Positions 34,784-45,260 of a DNA stretch of 64,000 nucleotides are shown here, piece after piece. Position 1 is the first letter of the stretch. Each line of letters opens with the position of its first letter. The position numbers and the translations under genes were made by a program. Below the pieces are notes generated by a model. It was given only the letters and a program-made list of their open reading frames with translations, did not search any database and had not been told where the DNA came from. The DNA is from Arcicella aurantiaca (lineage in GTDB: Bacteria > Bacteroidota > Bacteroidia > Cytophagales > Spirosomataceae): the NCBI RefSeq assembly GCF_003148625.1, contig NZ_QGGO01000018.1:40747-104746 (forward strand). Reading direction: 5' to 3'.

Positions 34784-37700
34784 TTATTCCATCGACTTAT
34801 AAACGATGTCCATTACTTTTCGTCTAATTTTCAGCGTGTTAATTTTATTGTTGCCTGCCGATGGATTTACTCGGTTTGACAAAAATACGAAAACTAATTC
34901 TTTTTCGGGGTCAATCCATACGAGTGTGCCTGTATAACCTGAGTGTCCGTAAGAACTTGATGAAACTTTGGCGGATACAAAGTTGCTGTCGCCGTCGGAT
35001 GGAAGTTTATCCCAACCCAAAACTCGGTAACTTCTGGTTGCTTTGCTATTGGTAAAAAGATTGATTGTTTGCTCACTGATGAATTGTTTATTACCAAATG
35101 AGCCTTTGTTGAGATTCATTTGTAGTAATTTTGCCAAGTCGGAAGCATTGCTGAATAATCCTGCATGACCCGAAACTCCGCCTAACATCGCTGCGGTTTG
35201 GTCTTGAACTGTTCCTTGTAAAAGCCTTCCTCTAAACAAATTGTCGTTTTCAGTCGGAGCAATTTGCTTTTTACTAATTTTTTTCAAAGGATTGAATCCC
35301 GTTGTATTCATTGATAAAGGCTCGTAAAAGTTTTTTGAAGTAAAAACGTCCAAAGATTGATTGGTCAGTTTTTCTACGAGATGATGCAAAATGATTAATC
35401 CCAAATCGCTATAAACGAAAGGATACGAACCGTCTTTTTCCCTTTTGTTAATAAGTGGAGATTTGATAACCCATTTCCAGACCGAATCACGAATGGAAGC
35501 CTTCGCAAACATTCCTTCGGCAACTTCTAATGGATATTCAGCAGACTGTTTTGTGTTGTAATATTCGGTTTTCCAACCCAGTGGAATACGTGTTTTTTCC
35601 CAAAAAGGAATATAAGCCACCAAGCCCGCTTGATGCCAAAGAATGTCTTTGATGGTGAGATTTTCTTTATTTGTTCCTTTCAATTCTGGAAGATAATGAG
35701 AGGCTTTTTCGTCTAAACTAAATTTCTTTTGGTCGTAAAGAAGCATCAATGATTGAAGCGTTGCAGAAACCTTTGTAACAGATGCTAAATCGTAAACCGT
35801 ATTTGATGTAACAGGTTCGCTATTAGCTTCATAACTCATTTTCCCGTAATTTTTTTCGTAAATAATTTTACCCTTACGAGCCACTAAAACTTGACAACCT
35901 GGGAAAACTCTTTGTGCAATGGAAGACTGAACAATTGGGTCAATATCGGCTAATTCAACGCTTTTCATGCCTACACTTTCGGGAGATGCTTTGCCGAATT
36001 GTCCGACACCAGAAATATTAATTCCATCGCCCGCTTTGAAAAGGTTTTCTACTGAAACAGGTAATTTTCCAGTGGCAGGAATTTCTCCCAAAATGACTCT
36101 TGCCATTGCCGAATAAGCCGTTACATCGTCTTCATAACCACAAATAAGGGACGATGATTCTGGAAAATATTTCAAACTATAAGGACTTCCAAAAACACAA
36201 ACGACTACTTTTTGTGCTTTTTGTTCGAGACGTTTGATAAAACCTTGAACGTTGTAATTAATCTCAAATTTATTGGCAGTCTTTTTATTGATGTTATGAA
36301 CACTCAAAACAACCGTTGAAGTTGAGTCAATATTTTGAAGAACATTATTGAAAAATCCTTCGTCCGTTTTGGAAGCACTGGCAAAATGTTGGAAAGAAGT
36401 AATACGGCTCAACTCTTGTTGAAAACGATTCCCAAGCGAAACATCTAAACCAATAGAGATAAATTTACCTTCGGTTGGATTAATCGGCAGAACATTCTTG
36501 GCATCTTTCACAACCGTAATCGCATTATCAAAAAGCTCTTGTTTGATTTTGTTAGCTTCGTTTGTGTTAAGGTCTTGGTATAAATTATTGCTGTCGATAT
36601 ACTTAAATTGATTTAGCCCGACCCAGTATTTTGCGTGTAGAATTTTTCTAACCCGATTGTCAATATCATTTTGCTGAATAAGTCCTGCGGTAATCGCTTC
36701 TTTGATTTTACGGATACCTTCTGGGATATTTTCAGAGTAAAGTAAAATGTCATTTCCTGCGATAAATGCCTGTAAGTCAACTTCTCCAGACGTAATTCCT
36801 TGTCCATGACGCACGCCTTTCATATTCAAAGCGTCAGTAATGACCAAGCCTTTAAAACCCATTTCGGTTTTCAATAAATTTGTAATGATACTTTGAGAAA
36901 GCGTAGCAGGTCGCCAATCGTAAAAAGGAACTTGCAAATGCCCAACGATAACGCTTTTGATAGAATCGTTAATTAATTGCTGAAAAGGGTATAATTCAAC
37001 ACTTTTTAAACGTTCAGCATTGAATGATAATTGAGGTAATGTAAAATGTGAATCTCCTTGTGTATCGCCATGCCCTGGAAAGTGTTTTGCACAGGCTAAA
37101 AGCTGATTATTTTGCATTCCTTTCATGTAGGCACTGCTTTTGAGAGCCACATTTTCACGTAATTCTCCGAAGGAACGATAACCAATAACAGGATTGTTTG
37201 GATTAGAATTTATGTCAACAACAGGAGCAAAATTTAGGTGAATTCCTAAGCGTTTGCATTGGCGGGCAATTTCACCACCCATCTTATAAATCAATGAGTT
37301 ATCTTGAATTGCACCCAAAGTAATCTGTTTTGGAAATGCCATTGTTGAATTGACACGCATTGCCAAACCCCATTCGCCATCAATACCAATCAACAAAGGA
37401 ATTCTTGTCCCCGACTGAAAACGATTATTAAGACTGGCATAAGAAAATGGGTCGCCTTGAAAAAAGATAAGTCCACCGATATAATTTGTTTGAATTAACG
37501 TTTCGATACGTTTGAAATGAGCTTCGCCATGAGTGGGGTTGATGGCAACCATGAAAAATTGACCAATTTTTTGGTCTTCATCCATTGACGTAAAAACACT
37601 ATCAACCCATTGGTCTTCTGCCAATAAACTATTAGTCGTAAATACGGGAGGAGGCATTAAGACCAGATGATTTGTCTTTTTTGTATCAGAAACAGAAGGC

Positions 37701-37807
37701 TTAAACCAATGTAAAAGCGTATTGTTAAACTCACCTATTACAGGCGTTCGGAACGCTACCCAAAGGAGAATAAGTGTTAGAAAAAACAATGAAAAACGCT
37801 TGACCAT
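34784..37807 (-). CDS. GH3 beta-N-acetylhexosaminidase fused to a beta-lactamase-like domain
   Basis: A 1,007-residue envelope enzyme. After a signal anchor (FSLFFLTLILLWVAF) the GH3 barrel covers about 70-400, with the NagZ-type loop KHFPGHGDTQGDSHFTLP near 240 and the nucleophile aspartate in VITDALNMKGV near 322. Residues 410-590 are the GH3 C-terminal domain. Residues 630-1,007 are a class C beta-lactamase/serine hydrolase domain with SVTK (SxxK) near 675, a YSD motif near 800 and GHSGYTGT near 953. Such fusions are common in Bacteroidota and are thought to work in peptidoglycan turnover. The two active sites suggest coupled sugar and peptide-side processing (inference). Confidence 0.92.
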   Translation of the reverse strand: MVKRFSLFFLTLILLWVAFRTPVIGEFNNTLLHWFKPSVSDTKKTNHLVLMPPPVFTTNSLLAEDQWVDSVFTSMDEDQKIGQFFMVAINPTHGEAHFKRIETLIQTNYIGGLIFFQGDPFSYASLNNRFQSGTRIPLLIGIDGEWGLAMRVNSTMAFPKQITLGAIQDNSLIYKMGGEIARQCKRLGIHLNFAPVVDINSNPNNPVIGYRSFGELRENVALKSSAYMKGMQNNQLLACAKHFPGHGDTQGDSHFTLPQLSFNAERLKSVELYPFQQLINDSIKSVIVGHLQVPFYDWRPATLSQSIITNLLKTEMGFKGLVITDALNMKGVRHGQGITSGEVDLQAFIAGNDILLYSENIPEGIRKIKEAITAGLIQQNDIDNRVRKILHAKYWVGLNQFKYIDSNNLYQDLNTNEANKIKQELFDNAITVVKDAKNVLPINPTEGKFISIGLDVSLGNRFQQELSRITSFQHFASASKTDEGFFNNVLQNIDSTSTVVLSVHNINKKTANKFEINYNVQGFIKRLEQKAQKVVVCVFGSPYSLKYFPESSSLICGYEDDVTAYSAMARVILGEIPATGKLPVSVENLFKAGDGINISGVGQFGKASPESVGMKSVELADIDPIVQSSIAQRVFPGCQVLVARKGKIIYEKNYGKMSYEANSEPVTSNTVYDLASVTKVSATLQSLMLLYDQKKFSLDEKASHYLPELKGTNKENLTIKDILWHQAGLVAYIPFWEKTRIPLGWKTEYYNTKQSAEYPLEVAEGMFAKASIRDSVWKWVIKSPLINKREKDGSYPFVYSDLGLIILHHLVEKLTNQSLDVFTSKNFYEPLSMNTTGFNPLKKISKKQIAPTENDNLFRGRLLQGTVQDQTAAMLGGVSGHAGLFSNASDLAKLLQMNLNKGSFGNKQFISEQTINLFTNSKATRSYRVLGWDKLPSDGDSNFVSAKVSSSSYGHSGYTGTLVWIDPEKELVFVFLSNRVNPSAGNNKINTLKIRRKVMDIVYKSME

Positions 37808-37908
37808 TTAATAAATTTTGGATTAGTATGCTAACGAAAAAGGTTACAAATTTAGTACAAAAGCCTTGCCAATGAAAGAATTTTAAAATAGATGTTTACT
37901 CTCTATAT

Positions 37909-37958
37909 TTAAAATACAAAAGCTGTAAAGAACAATCTTTACAGCTTTTGTATTTTAA
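37909..37958 (-). terminator. Perfect 23-bp terminator hairpin after prfB
   Basis: Arms 37909-37931 and 37936-37958 are exactly complementary around a four-base loop, with A/T-rich flanks. It is 14 bases beyond the prfB stop codon. Confidence 0.88.
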
Positions 37959-37972
37959 CATCCCTGTATTAT

Positions 37973-39047
37973 CTACGCCTCCATCAAATAAGCCTTGATA
38001 AACTCATTAATGTCGCCATTGAGAACGGCATCAGTATTGGAGGTTTGGTAATTAGTTCGGTGGTCTTTTACTCGTCTGTCATCCAATACATAACTTCTGA
38101 TTTGTGAACCCCACTCAATTTTCTTTTTACCTGCTTCAACCTCTGCTCTTGCGGCATTACGCTTGTCAATTTCTATTTGATAAAGTTTTGACTTTAAGAG
38201 TCTTATCGCAACTTCTTTGTTCATTAATTGCGAACGTTCTTGTTGGCAAGCAATGATAATTCCAGAAGGTTTATGGTGTAAACGAACAGCCGTTTCTACT
38301 TTGTTTACATTTTGCCCTCCTGCACCGCCTGAGCGGAAAGTATCCCATTCTATGTCGGCTGGGTTTACATCGATTTCGATAGTGTCATCAACCAAAGGAG
38401 ATACAAACACTGATGCAAAAGAAGTATGACGACGAGCGTTTGAGTCAAAAGGAGAAATTCTTACTAAACGGTGAACGCCGTTTTCAGACTTTAAATTACC
38501 GTAAGCATATTCACCTTCAACTTCCATCGTAACAGACTTAATACCTGCTACATCACCGTCATTGTGGTCTGCCTCTTTAATTTTGAACCCATTTTTTTCA
38601 GCCCACATAATGTACATACGCATGAGCATACTTGCCCAGTCTTGCGACTCTGTACCACCCGCACCTGCATTGATTTCGATTACTGCCGACATATTATCAC
38701 CTTCCTCAGACATCATTTTTCTGAATTCTAATTCGGCTAATTTGTCTTCCAATTTCGCTCCCTCTGCATCTACTTCCTCTTCTGTTGCTTCGCTCATTTC
38801 ATAAAACTCCCAAATCGTCTCAAGGTCGCCCATGAGTTGATTTAATTGGTCGAAGCCAACCGTCCAGAACTTTAATTCACGGATTTGTCGCATTGTTGAC
38901 TCTGCCTTTTTTGAGTTTCCCCAAAACTCAGGGTCAAGCGTTACAACTTCTAATTCTTCAATTTGAAATTTCTTGTTATCGTAGTCAAAGATACCTCCTC
39001 AAAGCCTCTACTTTGGCTTTCAGGTCATTGAACCTGTCTTTTGTCAT
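37973..39047 (-). CDS. prfB: Peptide chain release factor 2, with programmed +1 frameshift
   Basis: RF2 recognises UGA and UAA stop codons and triggers peptide release on the ribosome. Frame 0 starts at ATG 39047 ([20 protein letters not shown], 20 codons), then meets UGA at 38987-38985. Skipping one base at CUU-UGA-C continues as [20 protein letters not shown] to the stop at 37973, giving 357 residues. The downstream part contains [17 protein letters not shown] with the SPF tripeptide and [17 protein letters not shown] with GGQ. An ATG at 38893 is only an internal methionine. The frameshift autoregulates RF2 level. Confidence 0.96.
38984..38999 (-). promoter_or_regulatory. prfB programmed frameshift site
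   Basis: On the minus strand AGGAGG (38999-38994), three bases, then CTTTGAC (38990-38984). This is the classical RF2 arrangement of an internal Shine-Dalgarno-like sequence, a slippery CUU and an in-frame UGA followed by C. It is notable because true Shine-Dalgarno use is weak in this phylum. Confidence 0.95.
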
Positions 39048-39058
39048 GCGTGAAAATT

Positions 39059-39143
39059 AGTCGAGAGCCGTAAGTTATAAAGTCGTAAATATATTTAAGT
39101 TATGTTCACTTACGACTTGTGACCTTATAAATACGACTTTTGG
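39059..39143. repeat. Palindromic element in the prfB leader
   Basis: Words CCGTAAGTTATAAAGTCGTA on the left and CTTACGACTTGTGACCTTAT with TACGACTTTT on the right form an imperfect palindrome. It lies between the prfB start and an upstream -7 box TATCTTTG (39155-39148), so it would be part of the 5' leader. Confidence 0.7.
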
Positions 39144-39147
39144 AGTG

Positions 39148-39155
39148 CAAAGATA
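39148..39155 (-). promoter_or_regulatory. -7 box upstream of prfB
   Basis: TATCTTTG on the minus strand. No -33 TTTG is seen at 19-21 bases, so support is only from the -7 match and position. Confidence 0.35.
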
Positions 39156-39308
39156 AGTATAAAAACAAAGCCCTCCGAATGTTTAATTTCAGAGGACTTT
39201 GCTAATCTATTGGAAGAATTACGATTTAAAATACAATCTTAAATCAAGTCAATCGTAAATAATCTTTGAATATAATTTTGCTAACACCTAAAAACTAAAT
39301 GCTAACCA

Positions 39309-42300
39309 CTAATTAAATGACAATTTCGCTGTTGAATTAGAGAATGAAATTTGTCCGTTATTTAGTAGCTTTTTAGCTTTAGCATTATTAGCAGAAACCG
39401 TGACGTTATGTCCTGCTTTGATTAAAACTTTATCTGTTACATCAGGAATTCTTCCACAAGACCACGTTGTAGGGCTATTCCAATCTCCTGAATTAATAGA
39501 ATAAATCATTCCTGTACATGGAGCAGAGCATTCACCTTGTTCTTCATTGTAGAGCAAGAACACTTCTTCATCGGTTAAAGCACCATTATAAATTTTAACG
39601 TCGTCTATTTTACCTTTAAATGGTTGAATTCCTTTATAACGAGCTCCAATAGCACCTAATATAGGACTGCTATAATAAACAGGTGTGGCAGAATTACTTG
39701 CAATTAGCTGTCCATTAAGGTACATTTTTCTACTTGTAGTTGTTCTTGCCACTGTAAAATGTACCCAAGTGTTTGCGGCAACTAAAGAATATGAGAACAT
39801 TGGTGGTAAAACAGCTACTGTATAGCCTGTATAAGAACCATAATTCCAAGCAGGACCAGTGGTGTAGTTGTTGTAAAATAGCATAATAAATTGGTCTCCA
39901 CCGTCATTTCCAATAGATAATATCGTTCTAATGTCATTAAAAGCAGGTAATTCACTGGCATTTACCCATGCACTATAAGTATATTCACTTGGGGCTAAAT
40001 TAGCACCTGGAATAGAAATATAGTTGCTTATGCCGTCAAAACTATAAGCACGATTAGGGTTTCCGAAGCGGTCTGTTGTTAACGTTGCTCCATTAACAGT
40101 ACCATGATTTGTACCCTTTGAATCTTGAGCATTGCCATTAAATGGATAACAAGCTAATAGTTGGGGGAGTGTGCTAATTGAAACAACAGCACTGCCCGAA
40201 GTTGTACCAACGCCACAAGTATTTCTAACTGATGTGATTGTGTATGTTGTTTGTGTTGTGGGTGATACGCTAACAGTTATTGGAGATGTTGAAGCTGTTA
40301 CGTCAGTTGATGTTCCTGACAAACGATATGTCCATGGGCTTGCTCCTGTAAAATTAATTGTTAATGTTGCGGAGCTACCACTAACAATGGTTGTTGTTCC
40401 AGAAATATTAGCAGTTACGGCAGGATTAATCGTGATGGATAAGGTGTTAACACTAATTACTTGACCTTCATAAGTAACTCTAATTTTATAATTACCAGCA
40501 GTTATATTAGCAGGAATTGAACACGTGATAGAGTTTGTTGTTCCTGAACCAATTTGAACAGGACTGGTAAAACTTCCCGATGAATTTGATAATTCTACTA
40601 CTAAAGGAGTACTTACACTTGCCGTGATGTTGTTCGTAATCACATTTACGTTTACGCTTCCATTTGGACAAGATGTTGTATTTGATAAACTCGTAAGTGC
40701 AATTAGTCCACCCGTTTCAACAGTTGGGCATTGTTGCTCTGCCAAATAAATCCCTTGAACTTGAGTATCATTTAATGCTCCATTATAAATTTTAACGTCG
40801 TCTATTTTACCTTTAAATGGTTGAATTCCTTTATAACGAGCTCCGATAGCTCCTAATGGAGGTGTGCTATAATAAACTGGTGTTGCTGTATTACTTGCTA
40901 CTAACTGTCCATTAATGTACATTTTTCTATTAGTTGTCGTTCTAACTACGGCAAAATGTATCCAACTATTGGCAACTACTGATGTGTATGAAAACATTGG
41001 AGGTAAAACAGCCGTTGCATAACTTGTATAAGAACCATAATTCCAAGCGGGTCCTATTGTAGAAGAGTTGTTAAATAACATAATAAACTGGTCTCCACCA
41101 TCATTCCCAACTGATAATATTGTTCTAATTTCATCAAAAGCAGGTAATTCGCTTGCATTTACCCATGCAGAGTATGTAAATTGACTTGGTGCAAGAGATG
41201 CTCCGGGAATAGATATGTAGTTACTTATTCCATCAAAATTATAAGCACTATTAGCATTACCAAAACGGTCGGTTGTTAAGGTTGCTCCATTAACAGTACC
41301 ATGATTTACACCTTTTGAATCTTGAGCATTTCCATTAAATGGGTAACAAGCTAATAACTGTAATCCTGAATTTACTGTAATAATTGCACTTCCATTGGTT
41401 GTTCCTGTTCCGCAGACATTGTCTTTCACACTTGCAAGTGTATATGTCGTTGTTACAAGAGGTGAAACCGTTTGTGAGACAGATGCAGTTGTGGAGCTAA
41501 ACGTTGTTGTGTTTGTTCCATCTGAAATACTATAAATCCAAGGGGAAGAACCTGTTAGATTAACTGATAAATTTGCTGTTTGTCCCTGTGTAATAGTGGT
41601 TGTTCCACTAATCGTTCCCGTTGCAGTGGGAAGAATAGTAATTGGTAAAGTATTAAAACTGATGGTAGAGCCATTAACAATCCGAACCCGATAACCTGTT
41701 CCTGAAGTCGTTACTGTTGTTGGAATTGAAATCTGAATAGGGGCAAGTGTTCCTGTTCCAATAATAGTTGGGTTGCTAAATCCTCCATTACCATCAGATA
41801 ATTGAACAGTATAAGTTGACCCCGCTGTTACGCTACTTTGTTGAAATGAGATTTCTTCTAATTGATTTCTACAAAGCGAACTATTTGTCAAGCTTGTTAA
41901 GGAAATAAGTGGGGCATCAACAATGGTTGGGCAATTTAATGTAGCGTTATATAAAGACGAAATCTCCAAACCATTTAAGCCTCCTTTGAATAAACGCACA
42001 TCATCTATTTTGCCGTTAAAGAAATTTACTAATCCCGAACTTTGAGACCCAAGTCGCCCAACAGATGGCGAAGCATACGTCGAGCTAAGCCCCGAGGCAG
42101 AAGAACTTTGGACTAAAACACCATTAATATACATTTGGAGAGCATTGGCTGTTCTAACAATGGCTACATGATACCATTGCCCGACCGAAATTGTTCCTGC
42201 ATATTTCACGTCAACATTGCCAATGGTAGTTGATGACCGAAAAACCCATCTCAATATACCATTATCGTTTTCAATGTAGAGTTCTTGTGATAAACCGATA

Positions 42301-43433
42301 CCCCCAATGGATAAAATATACTGATAATTTCCCGAAGTTGGCAAACTTGAAGGCGAAACCCAAAGAGAATGGGTAAAGTTATTATTCAATAAATTTGTTG
42401 TCGGAAATTCTACATACGCTCCATTACTTATCGATAATGCCGACGACGAAGTTCCATTTCTGTTAGAAACATACGATGAACTTCCTCCATTATTAAAAAC
42501 AGAACCGCTATTACTTCCAATTTGGTCGCTTGAGTTGCCATCAAGCGGGAAACACGTAATAAGTCCTGCTGTTCTTGAAACCGAAACAGTCGCACTGCCA
42601 CTCGCAGTTCCTGCACCACAACCATTACTTACAGACGTAACAGTATAAGTTGTTGAGCTTAGTGGAGATACAGAAAGAGTAAGAGGATTGGTACTCGTTG
42701 TTCCTGTTTGTCCATTAGAAAGGGTATAATTATAAGGAGCCGCACCAGTAAAATTGAGTGTGATATTCGCTGAATCTCCTTGATTGATAGTCGAATTTCC
42801 ACTTATCGCAACAGTTGGTGCTACACAAGTATTGGCATTCAGTTTACAGTATGAAACAGTTCCGCCCGATGGTTGAGGAATAGATATATCTGTTGAGGCA
42901 TTCGAAAAATTGGTAACTAAAAGTACATATTTTTGACCAGCTATCGCATTACTTATATTTAAACTGGCAGTACTGCTTGCTGAGTAATCGCATGAGACAG
43001 GATAGCTACTCGTCGTAGAACATGTATTATTCAAATCTCCGCCAGATATTGGTCCCCAAATAGCAGCATCAATATCTCTGGAATTCGAATTATTGAAACT
43101 AAAGAATAAATTTCCTCCTGTTTGAACAGTAATCACAAACCACATCTGATTAGGCGTTGAATACAAGCATCCATAGGTTGTCGTTGACGAACCAATAAAG
43201 CAATTATTATTATTGGTTGGAGCCGCATACGTAAAAGAAGATGCACAAGTATAATTTTGAGAATTGCTAAATAAATTACAAGCAATAATATCATTGGCAC
43301 ATCCCGATATTGTGTTGGTAATAAATGGATTTACAGGACGTTTTGTCTGAGCGTTTGTAAAGAAAATTGAAAAACAAGATAAAAAGAACGAAAGAGTGAT
43401 TACTCTTTGTTTCCAAGAGGAAAAATGTAGCAT
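39309..43433 (-). CDS. Large secreted LamG-domain surface protein
   Basis: A 1,374-residue exported protein. The signal peptide is at the start (VITLSFFLSCFSIFFTNAQT). Residues about 30-190 form a beta domain like the N-terminal region of secreted Bacteroidota proteins. Three LamG/concanavalin-type modules follow (about 300-480, 690-900, 1,090-1,290), separated by Ig-like segments (SGTTTITQGQTANLSVNLTG). Modules two and three are near copies, sharing LLACYPFNGNAQDSKG, NHGTVNGATLTTDRFGN and IGARYKGIQPFKGKIDDVKI. The C-terminus (WNSPTTWSCGRIPDVTDKVL) is not a recognisable type IX domain, so its secretion route is uncertain. It probably binds polysaccharide or mediates adhesion. Confidence 0.83.
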   Translation of the reverse strand: MLHFSSWKQRVITLSFFLSCFSIFFTNAQTKRPVNPFITNTISGCANDIIACNLFSNSQNYTCASSFTYAAPTNNNNCFIGSSTTTYGCLYSTPNQMWFVITVQTGGNLFFSFNNSNSRDIDAAIWGPISGGDLNNTCSTTSSYPVSCDYSASSTASLNISNAIAGQKYVLLVTNFSNASTDISIPQPSGGTVSYCKLNANTCVAPTVAISGNSTINQGDSANITLNFTGAAPYNYTLSNGQTGTTSTNPLTLSVSPLSSTTYTVTSVSNGCGAGTASGSATVSVSRTAGLITCFPLDGNSSDQIGSNSGSVFNNGGSSSYVSNRNGTSSSALSISNGAYVEFPTTNLLNNNFTHSLWVSPSSLPTSGNYQYILSIGGIGLSQELYIENDNGILRWVFRSSTTIGNVDVKYAGTISVGQWYHVAIVRTANALQMYINGVLVQSSSASGLSSTYASPSVGRLGSQSSGLVNFFNGKIDDVRLFKGGLNGLEISSLYNATLNCPTIVDAPLISLTSLTNSSLCRNQLEEISFQQSSVTAGSTYTVQLSDGNGGFSNPTIIGTGTLAPIQISIPTTVTTSGTGYRVRIVNGSTISFNTLPITILPTATGTISGTTTITQGQTANLSVNLTGSSPWIYSISDGTNTTTFSSTTASVSQTVSPLVTTTYTLASVKDNVCGTGTTNGSAIITVNSGLQLLACYPFNGNAQDSKGVNHGTVNGATLTTDRFGNANSAYNFDGISNYISIPGASLAPSQFTYSAWVNASELPAFDEIRTILSVGNDGGDQFIMLFNNSSTIGPAWNYGSYTSYATAVLPPMFSYTSVVANSWIHFAVVRTTTNRKMYINGQLVASNTATPVYYSTPPLGAIGARYKGIQPFKGKIDDVKIYNGALNDTQVQGIYLAEQQCPTVETGGLIALTSLSNTTSCPNGSVNVNVITNNITASVSTPLVVELSNSSGSFTSPVQIGSGTTNSITCSIPANITAGNYKIRVTYEGQVISVNTLSITINPAVTANISGTTTIVSGSSATLTINFTGASPWTYRLSGTSTDVTASTSPITVSVSPTTQTTYTITSVRNTCGVGTTSGSAVVSISTLPQLLACYPFNGNAQDSKGTNHGTVNGATLTTDRFGNPNRAYSFDGISNYISIPGANLAPSEYTYSAWVNASELPAFNDIRTILSIGNDGGDQFIMLFYNNYTTGPAWNYGSYTGYTVAVLPPMFSYSLVAANTWVHFTVARTTTSRKMYLNGQLIASNSATPVYYSSPILGAIGARYKGIQPFKGKIDDVKIYNGALTDEEVFLLYNEEQGECSAPCTGMIYSINSGDWNSPTTWSCGRIPDVTDKVLIKAGHNVTVSANNAKAKKLLNNGQISFSNSTAKLSFN

Positions 43434-43759
43434 AATCAAGTGAATTATGTAGGAGTGAATGAAAAAATATCCCAAAAATAAGCCACGAACTTAGGGTAGT
43501 ATCCGTCGGTGTATTTACGTATGTGCTTAATTTTCACAAAGATATTGAATTTTAATAGCTTACTATTGAGGTTTGCCAAATTTATAATTGATATGATAAA
43601 AATATCAGTTAATAATTCTGATATTAGTCAGAAACAATACTTAAAAGCCGTAATATTTCCCCCTTCTCAAAAATATCTCTTCCTTAATCTCTATTCTCTA
43701 ACCTGTCTAATTACTATCTTTGTAAAAAAATTGTATTTATTCCCTTAAAATAAAACTAA
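43434..43759 (+). promoter_or_regulatory. Divergent intergenic region with lpdA -7 box
   Basis: No gene is supported in this gap. A TATCTTTG at 43715-43722, 38 bases before the lpdA ATG, is a good -7 box on the plus strand, but the -33 position shows no TTTG. A 79-codon open frame here has no coding character. Confidence 0.45.
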
Positions 43760-45154
43760 ATGGCACAAGTTTATGATTTAATCGTGATTGGCTCAGGTCC
43801 TGGTGGATATGTGGCGGCAATCCGTGCTTCACAATTGGGGTTGAAATGTGCGGTCGTAGAGCGTGAATCGCTGGGTGGTATTTGCCTTAACTGGGGCTGT
43901 ATTCCTACAAAAGCATTGTTGAAATCTGCTCAGGTTTTTGAATACATCAAACACGCTGCCGATTATGGAATTACTGTTTCTGAGTCTCATGCTGACTTTG
44001 GAGCTGTTATTAAGCGTTCTCGTGGTGTTGCCGATTCTATGTCAAAAGGTGTTCAATTCTTAATGAAAAAGAACAAAATTGACGTAATTATGGGTAATGG
44101 TAAGGCTTTGAAAAATAAAAAAGTAGAAGTAACTGCTGCCGATGGAAAAGTAACTGTTTATGATGCAAAAAACATCATGATTGCAACAGGTGCAAGAGCA
44201 AGAGCTTTACCAAATATTCCGATTGATGGCGTAAAAGTTATTGATTACCGTAAAGCAATGTCTTTAGAAACGCAACCAAAATCAATGGTTGTAATTGGTT
44301 CTGGTGCAATTGGTGTTGAATTTGCATACGTATATGCGGCTATGGGAACGAAAGTAACCATCGTTGAATTTATGCCAAATATTGTACCAGTTGAAGATGA
44401 AGACGTTTCAAAAGAATTAGCCAAACAATACAAAAAATTAGGTGTTGACGTTCACACAAATTCATCGGTAGAATCTGTTGATACGAAAGGTGAAGGCTGT
44501 AAAGTTGCCGTAAAAACTCCAAACGGAAATATTACGATTGATTGCGACATCGTTCTTTCGGCAGCAGGTGTTATTTCAAACCTTGAAAATGTTGGTTTAG
44601 AAGATGTTGGTATCATCACTGATAAAGGTAAAATTATCGTTGACAAATGGTATCAGACTAATATTCCTAATTATTTCGCTATCGGTGATGTTACTCCAGG
44701 GCCTGCATTGGCTCACGTAGCTTCTGCGGAAGGAATCATTTGTGTTGAGAAAATTGCAGGACATCATGTGGAACCTTTAGACTACTCAAATATCCCAGGT
44801 TGTACCTATTGTACGCCAGAAATTGCTTCAGTTGGTTTGACTGAAAAGAAAGCAAAAGAAGCAGGATACGAGATTAAAGTAGGTAAATTCCCATTTGTAG
44901 CATCTGGAAAAGCAACTGCTGCAGGAGCGAGAGATGGTTTCGTGAAAGTAATTTTTGATGCTAAATATGGTGAATTCTTAGGAGCTCACATGATTGGCTA
45001 TAACGTTACTGAAATGATTGCGGAGGTTGTTGTGGCTCGTCGTTTAGAAACAACTGCTCACGAAATCATGACGGCAATTCACCCACACCCAACTATTTCA
45101 GAAGCTATCAAAGGAGCAACTGAAGCAGCTTACGGTTGTGCTGTTGATTTGTAA
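43760..45154 (+). CDS. lpdA: Dihydrolipoyl dehydrogenase
   Basis: The E3 flavoprotein (464 residues) of 2-oxoacid dehydrogenase complexes; it reoxidises dihydrolipoamide with NAD+. The FAD loop is VIGSGPGGYVAAI (9-21), the redox disulfide GGICLNWGCIPTKALL (38-53), the NAD loop VVIGSGAIGVEFAYVYAAMG (about 178-197), and the C-terminal active-site segment AHEIMTAIHPHPTISEA contains the catalytic His-Glu pair. Length is standard. pdhA lies 9 kb away on the same strand, and lipB, which makes the lipoyl arm, is between them; the genes are not one operon. Confidence 0.97.
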   Translation: MAQVYDLIVIGSGPGGYVAAIRASQLGLKCAVVERESLGGICLNWGCIPTKALLKSAQVFEYIKHAADYGITVSESHADFGAVIKRSRGVADSMSKGVQFLMKKNKIDVIMGNGKALKNKKVEVTAADGKVTVYDAKNIMIATGARARALPNIPIDGVKVIDYRKAMSLETQPKSMVVIGSGAIGVEFAYVYAAMGTKVTIVEFMPNIVPVEDEDVSKELAKQYKKLGVDVHTNSSVESVDTKGEGCKVAVKTPNGNITIDCDIVLSAAGVISNLENVGLEDVGIITDKGKIIVDKWYQTNIPNYFAIGDVTPGPALAHVASAEGIICVEKIAGHHVEPLDYSNIPGCTYCTPEIASVGLTEKKAKEAGYEIKVGKFPFVASGKATAAGARDGFVKVIFDAKYGEFLGAHMIGYNVTEMIAEVVVARRLETTAHEIMTAIHPHPTISEAIKGATEAAYGCAVDL

Positions 45155-45176
45155 GAAGAAATTCAGAGATAAATAA

Positions 45177-45211
45177 AAACCCCTTCAAATTCAATTTGAA
45201 GGGGTTTTTTA
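45177..45211 (+). terminator. lpdA terminator
   Basis: AACCCCTTCAAATT and AATTTGAAGGGGTT form a 14-bp stem followed by a T run, 23 bases after the lpdA stop. Confidence 0.92.
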
Positions 45212-45260
45212 TAGGCTGGGAATCTCTGAATCCTAAATCCCAACCACTAAATCCTAAAAC

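Noticed and set aside
38893..38893. ATG at 38893 as the prfB start
   Set aside because: Conserved RF2 sequence continues upstream through a classical frameshift site to the ATG at 39047.
43509..43748. 79-codon ORF upstream of lpdA
   Set aside because: It overlaps the likely lpdA promoter and has a composition like non-coding DNA.
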